Below are positions 24,474 through 31,201 of a DNA stretch of 35,434 nt, one piece after another. The stretch covers positions 1 to 35,434 of the forward strand of contig JAIRPG010000159.1 in assembly GCA_031257105.1 (NCBI GenBank), read 5' to 3'. The notes under the pieces were generated by a model. The model did no database searches and was not told the origin of the DNA. It saw only the letters and a list, made by a program, of their open reading frames with translations. The stretch's first letter is position 1; each line of letters opens with the position of its first letter. Source of the stretch: Treponema sp. Its GTDB lineage: Bacteria > Spirochaetota > Spirochaetia > Treponematales > Breznakiellaceae. The position numbers were made by a program, and so were the translations under genes.

Positions 24474-24507
24474 CAATGAGGCGGAACCTTATGATTCCAC
24501 CTCATTG
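24474..24507 (-). terminator. Rho-independent terminator of glnN
   Basis: A 13-bp stem (24474-24486 with 24495-24507) and an 8-nt loop, followed on the minus strand by TATTTTCTTCC. The single imperfect pair is a G-U wobble in minus-strand RNA but a C-A mismatch in plus-strand RNA, which shows the hairpin is built for minus-strand transcripts, i.e. glnN. Confidence 0.8.
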
Positions 24508-24527
24508 AGAGCCGGCCTGCTTGACGT

Positions 24528-26696
24528 TTACAACTTAAACAGCAATTCCTCGTAGCCCGGGAACGGCCAGGCTTCCTTGGCGACCAGTTTTTCAAGCGCA
24601 TCGACCCGGGCACGGACGGCGTCCATGGCGGGGCGTACCTTCTCGAAGTACGTTTTTGCCTGTCCCAGCGCGTCTTCGATAGCCTGAGCTTCGGTAAGCG
24701 CCGTTTCCAGCTTGGCGGTTTCGTCGTAAAGCTCAGAGGAAAGCTCGGCAATGCGTTTCGCCTGTTTTTCCAGAGGAGCGCTCACCGCGCCGATAGCGGC
24801 CAGGGCGGATGCGTCCCGGGCGAGGCCGGCGGCGCAGGCGCTCACCGCGGGTAAAAGGTAGCGGCGGGCCATATCGATAGTAACCCCCGCTTCGATGTTG
24901 ATCTGCTTGCTGTACTTCTCCAGGTAGATGTGGTAGCGGCTCTCCAACTCCTCCTTGGTGAGTACCTTATGAGCCTCGAAAAGGGCGATTGTCTCGCTGC
25001 GGATGAGCACCGAAAGGGCGTCCACCGTGTTCCGCACATTCGGGAGCCCCCGGCGTTCCGCTTCTCTTACCCATTCATCGGTATAGCCGTTACCATTGAA
25101 CACAACCCGCTTATGCTTGGCGTAAGATTCTTTGATGATAGTCTGAATAGCCTCGTTCTTGTTGGCCGCCGCGCTTCCTTGAAGCGATTCCAGCTTATCG
25201 GCGTATTCGGAGAGTACCTGGGCTACCGCCACGTTGAGGTAGGTATTGGGAGTAGCGATGGACTGGGAGGAACCTACCATGCGGAACTCGAACTTGTTCC
25301 CAGAAAAGGCGAAGGGACTGGTCCGGTTTCGGTCCGATACATCCTTGGGCAGAGAGGGGAGGCTCGTGACGCCGATATTGATCTGCGCGCCGGTATCGGC
25401 CTGAGCGCCGCTTTTTCCCTCGGCGATGTTATCGAAGATCTCTGTTAGGGGGCCGCCGAAGAAGATAGAGATGATCGCCGGAGGGGCCTCATTAGCGCCA
25501 AGCCGGTGGTCGTTAGCGCTGGTAGCCGCAGAGGCCCGAATGAGGAGCGCGTAGCGATCCACCGCCTCCACCACTGCGGTGGCGAAGAGGAGGAACCGGG
25601 CGTTGGCCGCCGGATTCTTACCGGGATTAAAGAGGTTGATACCGTCGTCGGTATCGATAGACCAGTTATTGTGTTTTCCGGAACCATTCACCCCGGCAAA
25701 GGGTTTCTCGTGGAGGAGTCCCTCCATGCCGTGCCGGCGAGCCACATTGTGGATTGTTTCCATCACGAGTTGGTTGTTATCAACCGCGACCGAACTGCCG
25801 GTGAAGATCGGGGCAATCTCGAACTGGTTTGGGGCTACTTCGTTGTGCTGGGTCTTGGCAGGGATACCCATTTTCCAGAGTTCCGTGTTGAGCTCCCGCA
25901 TAAAGGCGGCCACCCGCTCTTTGATGGCCCCGAAGTAATGATCCTCCATCTCCTGGCCCTTGGCGGGCATCGAGCCGAACACCGTCCGTCCGGTAAGGAA
26001 CAGATCCGGACGTTTGTCATAAAAGGCCTTGTCCACGAGGAAATACTCCTGCTCAACCCCCACCGAAGAAAAAGCTCGCTTAGAAGTCTCGTTTCCCAGA
26101 GCCCGAAGTACCCGAATAGCCTGTTTGGAGAGGGCGTCGATAGACTTGAGGAGCGGCACCTTCTTATCCAGCGCCTGACCGTAGTAGCTGATGAAAGCCG
26201 TCGGGATGCACAGCGTCGTACCGGTTTTGTCCTGTTTAAGGAAGGCCGGGCTCGTCACATCCCAGGCGGTATATCCTCGCGCCTCGAAGGTCGCCCGCAG
26301 CCCCCCTGAGGGGAAGCTCGACGCATCGGGCTCGCCCTTGATCAGTTCTTTGCCGGAAAACTCCATCAGCACTCTGCCGTCGCCGGCGGGAGCAATAAAG
26401 GAATCGTGTTTTTCCGCGGTAAGCCCCGTGAGGGGGTGGAACCAATGGGTATAGTGGGAAGCGCCCTTGGCGAGGGCCCAGTCCCGCATAGCGGCGGCCA
26501 CTACTTCGGCCACTTCCAGGGTTAATTCTTTCTCGCCATTCTGAACCGCCACAATTTCCTTGTAGATGTTCTTGGGCAGCCGTTCCCGCATTACCGCGTT
26601 GGAAAAGCAATTGGAACCGTAAAGATCAGCCACCGGGGTCTGGGTAAAATCAATTATCCCCTTGTCGTGGCAGCCGTATTTTTCTGAGCAACTCAT
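24528..26696 (-). CDS. glnN: Glutamine synthetase type III
   Basis: A 722-aa class III glutamine synthetase (usual length 700-730), the ATP-dependent enzyme that joins ammonia to glutamate. Family blocks seen: ASHYTHWFHPLTG, SFPSGGLRATFEARGYTAWD, SVGVEQEYFL (metal-binding Glu), NEVAPNQFEIAP, NGSGKHNNWSI (ATP/glutamate site) and RMVGSSQSIATPNTYLN. The start ATG 26696 is fixed by GGAGG 5 nt upstream and by a sigma-54 promoter whose start site falls near 26713; the frame is open further upstream (to 26864) but that part has no ribosome site and would not be transcribed. Control by sigma-54 and an NtrC-like activator fits nitrogen limitation. A terminator follows 21 bp after the stop. Confidence 0.97.
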   Translation of the reverse strand: MSCSEKYGCHDKGIIDFTQTPVADLYGSNCFSNAVMRERLPKNIYKEIVAVQNGEKELTLEVAEVVAAAMRDWALAKGASHYTHWFHPLTGLTAEKHDSFIAPAGDGRVLMEFSGKELIKGEPDASSFPSGGLRATFEARGYTAWDVTSPAFLKQDKTGTTLCIPTAFISYYGQALDKKVPLLKSIDALSKQAIRVLRALGNETSKRAFSSVGVEQEYFLVDKAFYDKRPDLFLTGRTVFGSMPAKGQEMEDHYFGAIKERVAAFMRELNTELWKMGIPAKTQHNEVAPNQFEIAPIFTGSSVAVDNNQLVMETIHNVARRHGMEGLLHEKPFAGVNGSGKHNNWSIDTDDGINLFNPGKNPAANARFLLFATAVVEAVDRYALLIRASAATSANDHRLGANEAPPAIISIFFGGPLTEIFDNIAEGKSGAQADTGAQINIGVTSLPSLPKDVSDRNRTSPFAFSGNKFEFRMVGSSQSIATPNTYLNVAVAQVLSEYADKLESLQGSAAANKNEAIQTIIKESYAKHKRVVFNGNGYTDEWVREAERRGLPNVRNTVDALSVLIRSETIALFEAHKVLTKEELESRYHIYLEKYSKQINIEAGVTIDMARRYLLPAVSACAAGLARDASALAAIGAVSAPLEKQAKRIAELSSELYDETAKLETALTEAQAIEDALGQAKTYFEKVRPAMDAVRARVDALEKLVAKEAWPFPGYEELLFKL

Positions 26697-26722
26697 AAGA
26701 TCCTCCATAATAATTTTATAGA

Positions 26723-26740
26723 TAGCAATTTCCGTGCCAA
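26723..26740 (-). promoter_or_regulatory. Sigma-54 (RpoN) promoter of glnN
   Basis: On the minus strand the sequence TTGGCACGGAAATTGCTA matches the sigma-54 consensus YTGGCACGrNNNTTGCW at every defined position: GG of the -24 element and GC of the -12 element are 10 bp apart. Transcription would begin about 12 nt downstream (near 26713), leaving a 17-nt leader that contains the GGAGG ribosome site of glnN. Confidence 0.9.
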
Positions 26741-26780
26741 GCGTGGATACTTTTCCCTTTTCGCGTAACAACCGCTTAAA

Positions 26781-26820
26781 ACTACGGTTTTGCAAGGCTT
26801 TAGCCTGAGAAACCGTGAGT
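26781..26820 (-). promoter_or_regulatory. Nested dyad upstream of the glnN promoter, candidate activator site
   Basis: ACGGTTT (26784-26790) pairs with AAACCGT (26810-26816), extended by ACT/AGT outer bases with one bulge, and encloses AGGCT-TT-AGCCT (26795-26806). It lies about 70-105 bp upstream of the predicted glnN start, the usual distance for enhancer-binding-protein sites of sigma-54 promoters. It does not match the enteric NtrC consensus. The rest of the 26697-26935 gap is AT-rich, with a weak TATCAT box and no gene. Confidence 0.5.
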
Positions 26821-26935
26821 AAAAAAACATTCCCTTGCGGTTGGAACGGAGCTTCAGCCCACATAATGATACAAAAATGTAGCTTTTTAAAAAATAACTA
26901 CAGAAAAGTAGAAATTAAACGTTATTGATAGCGCG

Positions 26936-27997
26936 CTATTGATAGCGTTGGGAAATGGTTTTGAATTGTTCCTGGATGTGTACTACCGCATCGGTGATAA
27001 TGGGATCAAACTGGGAACCTTTGCCGCTCATGATGATAGTAACCGCCTCGTCGTAGGGCATAGCCGCCTTATAGACTCTGGCGCAGACCAATGCGTCATA
27101 AACATCGGCCAACGCGGCCAACCGGGCGGGAAGGGGAATTTCTGACGCTTTGAGTCTCCGAGGATAGCCGTTGCCGTCCCACCGCTCGTGATGGCCGTAA
27201 CAAATATCTTCGCAGTGCTTCAAGTACAGCGAGGAATTAACATCCCCCAGTTCTCCAATGATCTCTTTACCCCTGGTGGTATGCGTCTTCATGATCGCGT
27301 ACTCCTCTGGGTCTAACTTTCCCGGTTTGAGGAGAATCCGGTCGGGGATAGCTATCTTTCCAACATCGTGGAGGGCCATAGACTTCATAATGATGTCCGG
27401 TTGGAGCGATTGAAGTTCTTCCGCATAGATGGAATTGCTGTTTATCAGGTAGTCTGTGAGGGTTCTCACAAACAATTGGGTTCGTCTTACATGCTCTCCG
27501 GACTCAAGATCCCGATGTTCAATAACATTTGCTAGGCCCTGGAGGGCGTTATCCAACGTTTTTGTCGCTTCGGCGGTCTTTTCGGCCACCATTTGCTCCA
27601 AACTGTCGCTGTAATTCTTGAGCGCGATCTGATTTCGCACCCGGAGCCTGACGATTTCCGGCTTGAAGGGTTTAGAAATAAAATCAACCGCGCCGGCGGC
27701 CAAGAGTTCGCTTTCAGAATCATTTTCGGCGGTGATAAAGATCACCGGAATCCGCTTAAAGCTGCTATCGGCCTTCAGAAATTCGAACATCTGGCGTCCG
27801 GACATCTCGGGCATCATCACATCTAACAGGATGATCTTGGGAAGCGCCGGAGAATTTCGCAGGACATTCAACGCTTGTTTTCCATTATTGGCGGTAAGTA
27901 TCTGGTAATCATCGGTGAGGATCTCTTCCAAGATCATCACGTTCATGTCGATGTCATCTACCACCAGGACGGCGGGTCGAGGAACGGTCTCAGGCAT
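26936..27997 (-). CDS. Response regulator with HD-GYP cyclic di-GMP phosphodiesterase output
   Basis: A 353-aa two-domain protein. A receiver domain fills residues 1-125, with VLVVDDIDMN (acidic pocket), the phospho-acceptor Asp in IILLDVMMPEMSG (about residue 59) and Lys in DFISKPF. A short coiled linker leads to an HD-GYP domain (about 150-345): ALHDVGKIAIPD for the metal-binding HD pair and GHHERWDGNGYPRRL for the HHE and GYP motifs; the usual GYPxGL reads GYPRRL. HD-GYP enzymes hydrolyse cyclic di-GMP to pGpG or GMP. The start overlaps the end of the Hpt gene by 8 bp, so the two proteins are made together and probably act in one phosphorelay. Near its stop, the 10-bp sequence ATTGATAGCG is directly repeated (26924-26933, 26938-26947). 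Confidence 0.95.
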   Translation of the reverse strand: MPETVPRPAVLVVDDIDMNVMILEEILTDDYQILTANNGKQALNVLRNSPALPKIILLDVMMPEMSGRQMFEFLKADSSFKRIPVIFITAENDSESELLAAGAVDFISKPFKPEIVRLRVRNQIALKNYSDSLEQMVAEKTAEATKTLDNALQGLANVIEHRDLESGEHVRRTQLFVRTLTDYLINSNSIYAEELQSLQPDIIMKSMALHDVGKIAIPDRILLKPGKLDPEEYAIMKTHTTRGKEIIGELGDVNSSLYLKHCEDICYGHHERWDGNGYPRRLKASEIPLPARLAALADVYDALVCARVYKAAMPYDEAVTIIMSGKGSQFDPIITDAVVHIQEQFKTISQRYQ

Positions 27998-28346
27998 GTT
28001 CCGCTATAGCCTTGTCAATGCTTGCGATAGTTTCGGTAAAACAAGCGTTCAGGCTCTCAAACGCGCCGGGATCAACCGACCGGGTCTTAATTTGGGTTTC
28101 TACTTCCAGGGCTTGCTTGTACAGTTCTGTAAGGGACAAATTTCCCGCGATCCCTTTGAGCGTATGAGCTTCGGTCTGAGCCTTTTCGTAGTCTCCCGCA
28201 TCGAGAGCTGTGGAGAGATTCCCGGCATTTACACCGGCGCTCGCCTTAAACTTGTTCAAGAGCTTGGTATATAACGCGGTATTGTTCATCACTCGTTTGA
28301 TGCCATCATTCCAATCGATATACACCTTTCCCTCATTTTCCGCCAT
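27990..28346 (-). CDS. Histidine phosphotransfer (Hpt) domain protein
   Basis: A 118-aa stand-alone Hpt domain, a four-helix carrier that passes phosphate between a hybrid histidine kinase and a response regulator. The phosphorylatable residue is His61 in EAHTLKGIAGNL, the standard HxLKGxxxxL signature. The neighbouring response-regulator/HD-GYP gene overlaps its 3' end by 8 bp and is the likely partner; no sensor kinase is nearby. GAGGGAGAGG just upstream serves as ribosome site. The 5' leader contains four copies of an 8-bp repeat (28363-28394), directly ahead of that site. Confidence 0.93.
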   Translation of the reverse strand: MAENEGKVYIDWNDGIKRVMNNTALYTKLLNKFKASAGVNAGNLSTALDAGDYEKAQTEAHTLKGIAGNLSLTELYKQALEVETQIKTRSVDPGAFESLNACFTETIASIDKAIAEHA

Positions 28347-28362
28347 AGCGCCTCTCCCTCAT

Positions 28363-28394
28363 GTTGCCCCGTTGCCCCGTTGTCCCGTTGTCCC
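28363..28394. repeat. 8-bp tandem repeat in the hpt leader, 4 copies
   Basis: GTTGCCCC twice (28363-28370, 28371-28378), then the variant GTTGTCCC twice (28379-28386, 28387-28394). The array lies about 17 bp upstream of the hpt start codon, next to the ribosome site, and within the transcribed leader if the TATAAT at 28420-28425 is the -10. An 8-bp unit is not a multiple of three, so copy changes alter spacing only. Confidence 0.9.
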
Positions 28395-28419
28395 GTTTTG
28401 TACAGGTTTCTCTTTTCAT

Positions 28420-28446
28420 ATTATATGATGTTTCTCTATTTGGCAA
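28420..28446 (-). promoter_or_regulatory. Putative promoter of the hpt / HD-GYP operon
   Basis: On the minus strand a perfect TATAAT (28420-28425) with TTGCCA (28441-28446, 5/6) upstream, but the 15-bp spacer is shorter than ideal. The -35 lies within the 3' end of the MFS gene. Predicted leader about 65 nt. Confidence 0.45.
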
Positions 28447-29719
28447 GATTGAGGTTGCCCGGCTGCTGTTTGAAGCGCCGTACCGCGAACGCCGCAAGGA
28501 CAACCGCAGCCAAGGCGGTGATAACCCAGCCATTTATAACGCCGCCCCAGCCGGTATATTCCACCAGCGCGCCTGCTCCCGGCCCGGCAATGGCGGCGCC
28601 CGCGTATATGGCGCAGTCCAGAAACCCCGCGGCGGTTGACACCCGGCCTTCTTTTTGAAAGTTCAAGGGGATAAAAGCGGTAAGGATATTATTGGCCGCA
28701 AGAGAAGCGGTAAAAATTCCGCAGAATCCGGGGAGCATGAGCCACAAACTGCCCCGGAATGTCAGAAGGAGCAGCGCCGCGAAAACCGCTTCGATGATCA
28801 TAAAACACAACACGGTCCGTTCCGCCTGATGTCCGCACAGACGGTGTATCCAGCCGCTGAGGGCAATGCAGAGCAGATTCAGCAGAGGCACCAGGGACAT
28901 GATAAGGAGAACCCGATCCATCGAAAGTTTTTGCGTTTCGGCTAAGAATGCCGGGCCCCAGAGGGTAAGCCCTTCCTTAAAGATGCCGTCTAGAACGCAG
29001 ATCAGCGCGGGTATCCAGAGCCCGCTCTTGATGAAAAATTTTCCGGCGGGCATCCCGGCGGGACTTTTTTGAGCCTCCTCCGGCGTCGGCTGGGGGAGCG
29101 GAACCTTAAAGAACCGAACCCACAGCGCCGCTATCGCCAAGAGTGTAAGACCGGGGATAAAAAAAGCCGATTTCCACCCGAAGCGTTCCGGCAGCCTTCC
29201 GATTATATTGTAAGAAACCAGATAACCCGCGACCGATGAACTGGAAAAAAACAACATCATTTTGTGTAAATGTTTTACCGGCGTATGATTCGCCACAATG
29301 CGGACCAGCGGCCCCCACAGCATAGATTGGAAGTAGCCGTTTGCGGCCCAGCAGAGGAACATCAACGGCAGACTGCCGCGCAAACTGCCGCGCAGACTGC
29401 CGCTCAAACTGCCGCACTGTATAAACAGGATGTTACTTAACCCCGCGCCGGCGATGCCGATGGCGATGAAATAGCGGGGATTATACCGGTCTCCCAGAAT
29501 ACCGTTGATAAGCTGGCCCGCGCCGTACGTAAAAAAGAACCCCGACGCCAGAATTCCCAGGGATGTTTTGGAATATTGCAAAGCTGTTTCCAGCGCCCGC
29601 AGGGTAATCGACAGATTGATCCTGCCGAAATAGGCGGAGGAATAAACGAGCCAACAGATTCCGCCTAACAGCCAGAAAGGCGCGGTTTTTTTTGTACCGG
29701 TGACTCCGGGCAATCTCAT
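28436..29719 (-). CDS. MFS transporter, organophosphate:phosphate antiporter-like
   Basis: A 427-aa, about 12-helix transporter. YFGRINLSI in TM1 and GQLINGILGDRYNPR after TM2 are hallmarks of the OPA family (GlpT, UhpT, UhpC), which exchange phosphorylated sugars or glycerol-3-phosphate for phosphate in the inner membrane; the substrate cannot be assigned. Between helices 3 and 4 there is a short repetitive insertion, CGSLSGSLRGSLRGSL, encoded by four 12-bp tandem units (29369-29416). The cytoplasmic mid-loop (PLPQPTPEEAQKSPAG) is normal. There is no Shine-Dalgarno before ATG 29719; a -10-like box ends 9 nt ahead, suggesting a leaderless message. It is divergent from a lipoprotein gene and 89 bp upstream of hpt. 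Confidence 0.88.
   Translation of the reverse strand: MRLPGVTGTKKTAPFWLLGGICWLVYSSAYFGRINLSITLRALETALQYSKTSLGILASGFFFTYGAGQLINGILGDRYNPRYFIAIGIAGAGLSNILFIQCGSLSGSLRGSLRGSLPLMFLCWAANGYFQSMLWGPLVRIVANHTPVKHLHKMMLFFSSSSVAGYLVSYNIIGRLPERFGWKSAFFIPGLTLLAIAALWVRFFKVPLPQPTPEEAQKSPAGMPAGKFFIKSGLWIPALICVLDGIFKEGLTLWGPAFLAETQKLSMDRVLLIMSLVPLLNLLCIALSGWIHRLCGHQAERTVLCFMIIEAVFAALLLLTFRGSLWLMLPGFCGIFTASLAANNILTAFIPLNFQKEGRVSTAAGFLDCAIYAGAAIAGPGAGALVEYTGWGGVINGWVITALAAVVLAAFAVRRFKQQPGNLNLAK
29369..29416. repeat. 12-bp in-frame tandem repeat inside the MFS gene, 4 copies
   Basis: Units (plus strand) CAGACTGCCGCG, CAAACTGCCGCG, CAGACTGCCGCT and CAAACTGCCGCA, i.e. alternating G/A at the third base. Read on the minus strand they encode CGSL, SGSL, RGSL and RGSL. 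The unit preserves the frame. Confidence 0.95.
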
Positions 29720-29728
29720 AAGAAACGC

Positions 29729-29757
29729 AGAATACTCTTTTTTTGATAATTCAGCAA
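29729..29757 (-). promoter_or_regulatory. Putative leaderless promoter of the MFS gene
   Basis: On the minus strand TTGCTG (29752-29757) and TATTCT (29729-29734) are 17 bp apart, 3/6 and 4/6 matches. The -10 ends 9 nt before ATG 29719 and no ribosome site intervenes. Confidence 0.4.
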
Positions 29758-29854
29758 GTTCGATATGGAAATCGCCATAGAACAGGTCTATTGATTTCCG
29801 GTTATCAGAATTTAAAAGGTGCGGTTAAATGAGCGGTGGAAAGGCGGAGGCGCT

Positions 29855-29860
29855 TATACT
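29855..29860 (+). promoter_or_regulatory. -10-like box next to the lipoprotein start
   Basis: TATACT (5/6) ends 8 nt before ATG 29869. No convincing -35 is seen at 16-18 bp. A GGAGG at 29846-29850 is too far (18 nt) to be a normal ribosome site. Confidence 0.4.
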
Positions 29861-29868
29861 AGAATAGA

Positions 29869-31125
29869 ATGGTGTTTGACGCCATCCGCCTTGCCGTCTT
29901 ATGGATTTTACTGTTGCTAACCTGCTGTTCCCGGCCTTCATTAGGTACCGGCGGTGTTACCGGCGGTGCTATTGCCGATAGTATCGCCGATAGTATCGCC
30001 GATACCGTTCAGCCGGTAGCCGTCACCGGGAGACCTGAATGTATCATCAGACCGGGAGCGTATCCCCTTTGGTTTGAGTTAGGCCCTGACGGGCCGGTAC
30101 ATATTGACGATCCCGCCGGGGCGGCTCAGGAACCCTTTAAGCCGTGGCGGCTTGCCCGGTATGTGGCCGGCATGAGCGTCTATGGGCAGACCCTTACCAT
30201 GGCGGTCAACCGGGAAGGGTTTCTGGTTTGTATTCCCGCTCAGCCGGGCGGCACTGACGGCGATATTGCCTTGTACCGCGCTGAGGAGCCGCGCTGGGGA
30301 GATTATACGGTAGCGGCGCTCTTTGTCTTCCGGGAAACGCCTATGGCCCTCCTCTACCGCGATGATTTCTTTATGGACTCCAGGGCAGCCGTGCCGGATC
30401 CCCGTGTATGGCGCTGGGAAAAAGGAAATTCTCAGCTATTGGGTACCGAGATTCCCGCATTCGCGGGGCTTCCCGCCGCCGCCGGCTGGGATATAGAAGC
30501 GCTTCGCATGGGAAAAGATGATCGCTGGTATTACCGGGCGCTGCGGAAAGATCACGCTCCGCCGGATACGGTGTATTTTAGCGCGAAAAATCTGGAGGAT
30601 GAAGGAGAAATCATATCCGCCGGGGTTTTCAGAAACGCCGCGCTCTCGTATACTCAAGATACTGTTCCGGCGTTGTTCAGGAATGTGTTGCGAGAAGCGG
30701 GCCGCGAAGAAAAGAAAATTCCCTTTGCCGAGACGGTCTGTTTAGATTCCCCCGGCCTTCGTTATTACGCCGAAGGAGAGGGAGAAGCCCTGCTGGAGCT
30801 TGCCGGGTTTTACGCGGCTGGAAGCCCGAAAGATGCGGCGCCTCAGGCGGCGCCTCAGGCGGCGTCTCAGGCGGCGCCTCACGCCGGGGCAATTGCCGGG
30901 GCTATTGCCGGGGCAATTGCCCTTGTCCTTTTTCCTGATGGGCGGCTCATGTACGATACCGGTTCCGGCGTATCCGCTTCTTCTCTCCCTCCATTACCGG
31001 AGAGCTTTGCGTATACCCGGATTTGCCTGTTAGACGGTGTTGTTATTGCCGCCTGGGAAGAGCAGGACGACTTGAATGTTGGCGCTGCGGGATTCATGGT
31101 GATGTGCGGGCCTTGGGCCCTTTAA
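29869..31125 (+). CDS. Lipoprotein with short in-frame repeat tracts
   Basis: A 418-aa predicted lipoprotein; no family recognised. The signal peptide (AVLWILLLLTCCS) ends in a lipobox at Cys19 or Cys20. Just after it come three copies of I-A-D-S (29971-30006). The body (about 50-310) is rich in beta strands and aromatic residues (RYVAGMSVYGQTLTMAVNRE, WRLARYV) and may be a propeller, which is a guess. Near the C-terminus a run of seven 12-bp units encodes APQAAPQAASQAAPHAGAI and further GAIA copies (30835-30918), splitting the protein between ELAGFYAAG and LVLFPDGRLMYDTGSG. These low-complexity inserts look recent. Start ATG 29869 lacks a near ribosome site but has TATACT 8 nt upstream. An NrnA-like gene follows 76 bp downstream beyond a hairpin. 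Confidence 0.78.
   Translation: MVFDAIRLAVLWILLLLTCCSRPSLGTGGVTGGAIADSIADSIADTVQPVAVTGRPECIIRPGAYPLWFELGPDGPVHIDDPAGAAQEPFKPWRLARYVAGMSVYGQTLTMAVNREGFLVCIPAQPGGTDGDIALYRAEEPRWGDYTVAALFVFRETPMALLYRDDFFMDSRAAVPDPRVWRWEKGNSQLLGTEIPAFAGLPAAAGWDIEALRMGKDDRWYYRALRKDHAPPDTVYFSAKNLEDEGEIISAGVFRNAALSYTQDTVPALFRNVLREAGREEKKIPFAETVCLDSPGLRYYAEGEGEALLELAGFYAAGSPKDAAPQAAPQAASQAAPHAGAIAGAIAGAIALVLFPDGRLMYDTGSGVSASSLPPLPESFAYTRICLLDGVVIAAWEEQDDLNVGAAGFMVMCGPWAL
29971..30006. repeat. 12-bp in-frame tandem repeat, 3 copies
   Basis: ATTGCCGATAGT, ATCGCCGATAGT and ATCGCCGATACC encode IADS, IADS and IADT just after the lipid-anchor cysteine of the lipoprotein. Confidence 0.95.
30835..30918. repeat. Two adjoining 12-bp in-frame tandem arrays, 4 + 3 copies
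   Basis: Four units of GCGGCGCCTCAG type (30835-30882, encoding AAPQ/AASQ/AAPH) pass directly into three units of GCCGGGGCAATT type (30883-30918, encoding AGAI). All are exactly 12 bp and in frame with the lipoprotein. Confidence 0.95.
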
Positions 31126-31130
31126 GCAAA

Positions 31131-31170
31131 GAGGCTGCTGTAAAAACTTCAGTTTTGCAGCGGCCCCGAA
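31131..31170. repeat. Second hairpin repeat family, copy 2; probable terminator
   Basis: Opens GAGGCTGCTGTAAAAAC and closes GTTTTGCAGCGGCCCCGAA, pairing 11 of 13 positions over a short loop. It is homologous to the hairpin at 15510-15549 with changes on both arms. It lies 6 bp after the lipoprotein stop codon, so it may terminate that transcript; the inner T-run is within the stem. Confidence 0.65.
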
Positions 31171-31201
31171 AGACATACGCTCAAAAAGGGGGAGTGCAAA
31201 G

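Noticed and set aside
25506-26309. A 267-codon plus-strand frame inside glnN
   Set aside because: Antisense to the most conserved part of glutamine synthetase; composition is that of a complement of a coding strand.
26781-26820. Riboswitch or attenuator in the glnN leader
   Set aside because: The hairpin lies upstream of the predicted sigma-54 transcription start, so it would not be in the mRNA. No known riboswitch core was recognised.
26697-26864. In-frame 56-residue N-terminal extension of GlnN
   Set aside because: The sigma-54 promoter at 26723-26740 and GGAGG 5 nt before ATG 26696 show that the extension is promoter DNA. No ribosome site precedes the earlier ATGs.
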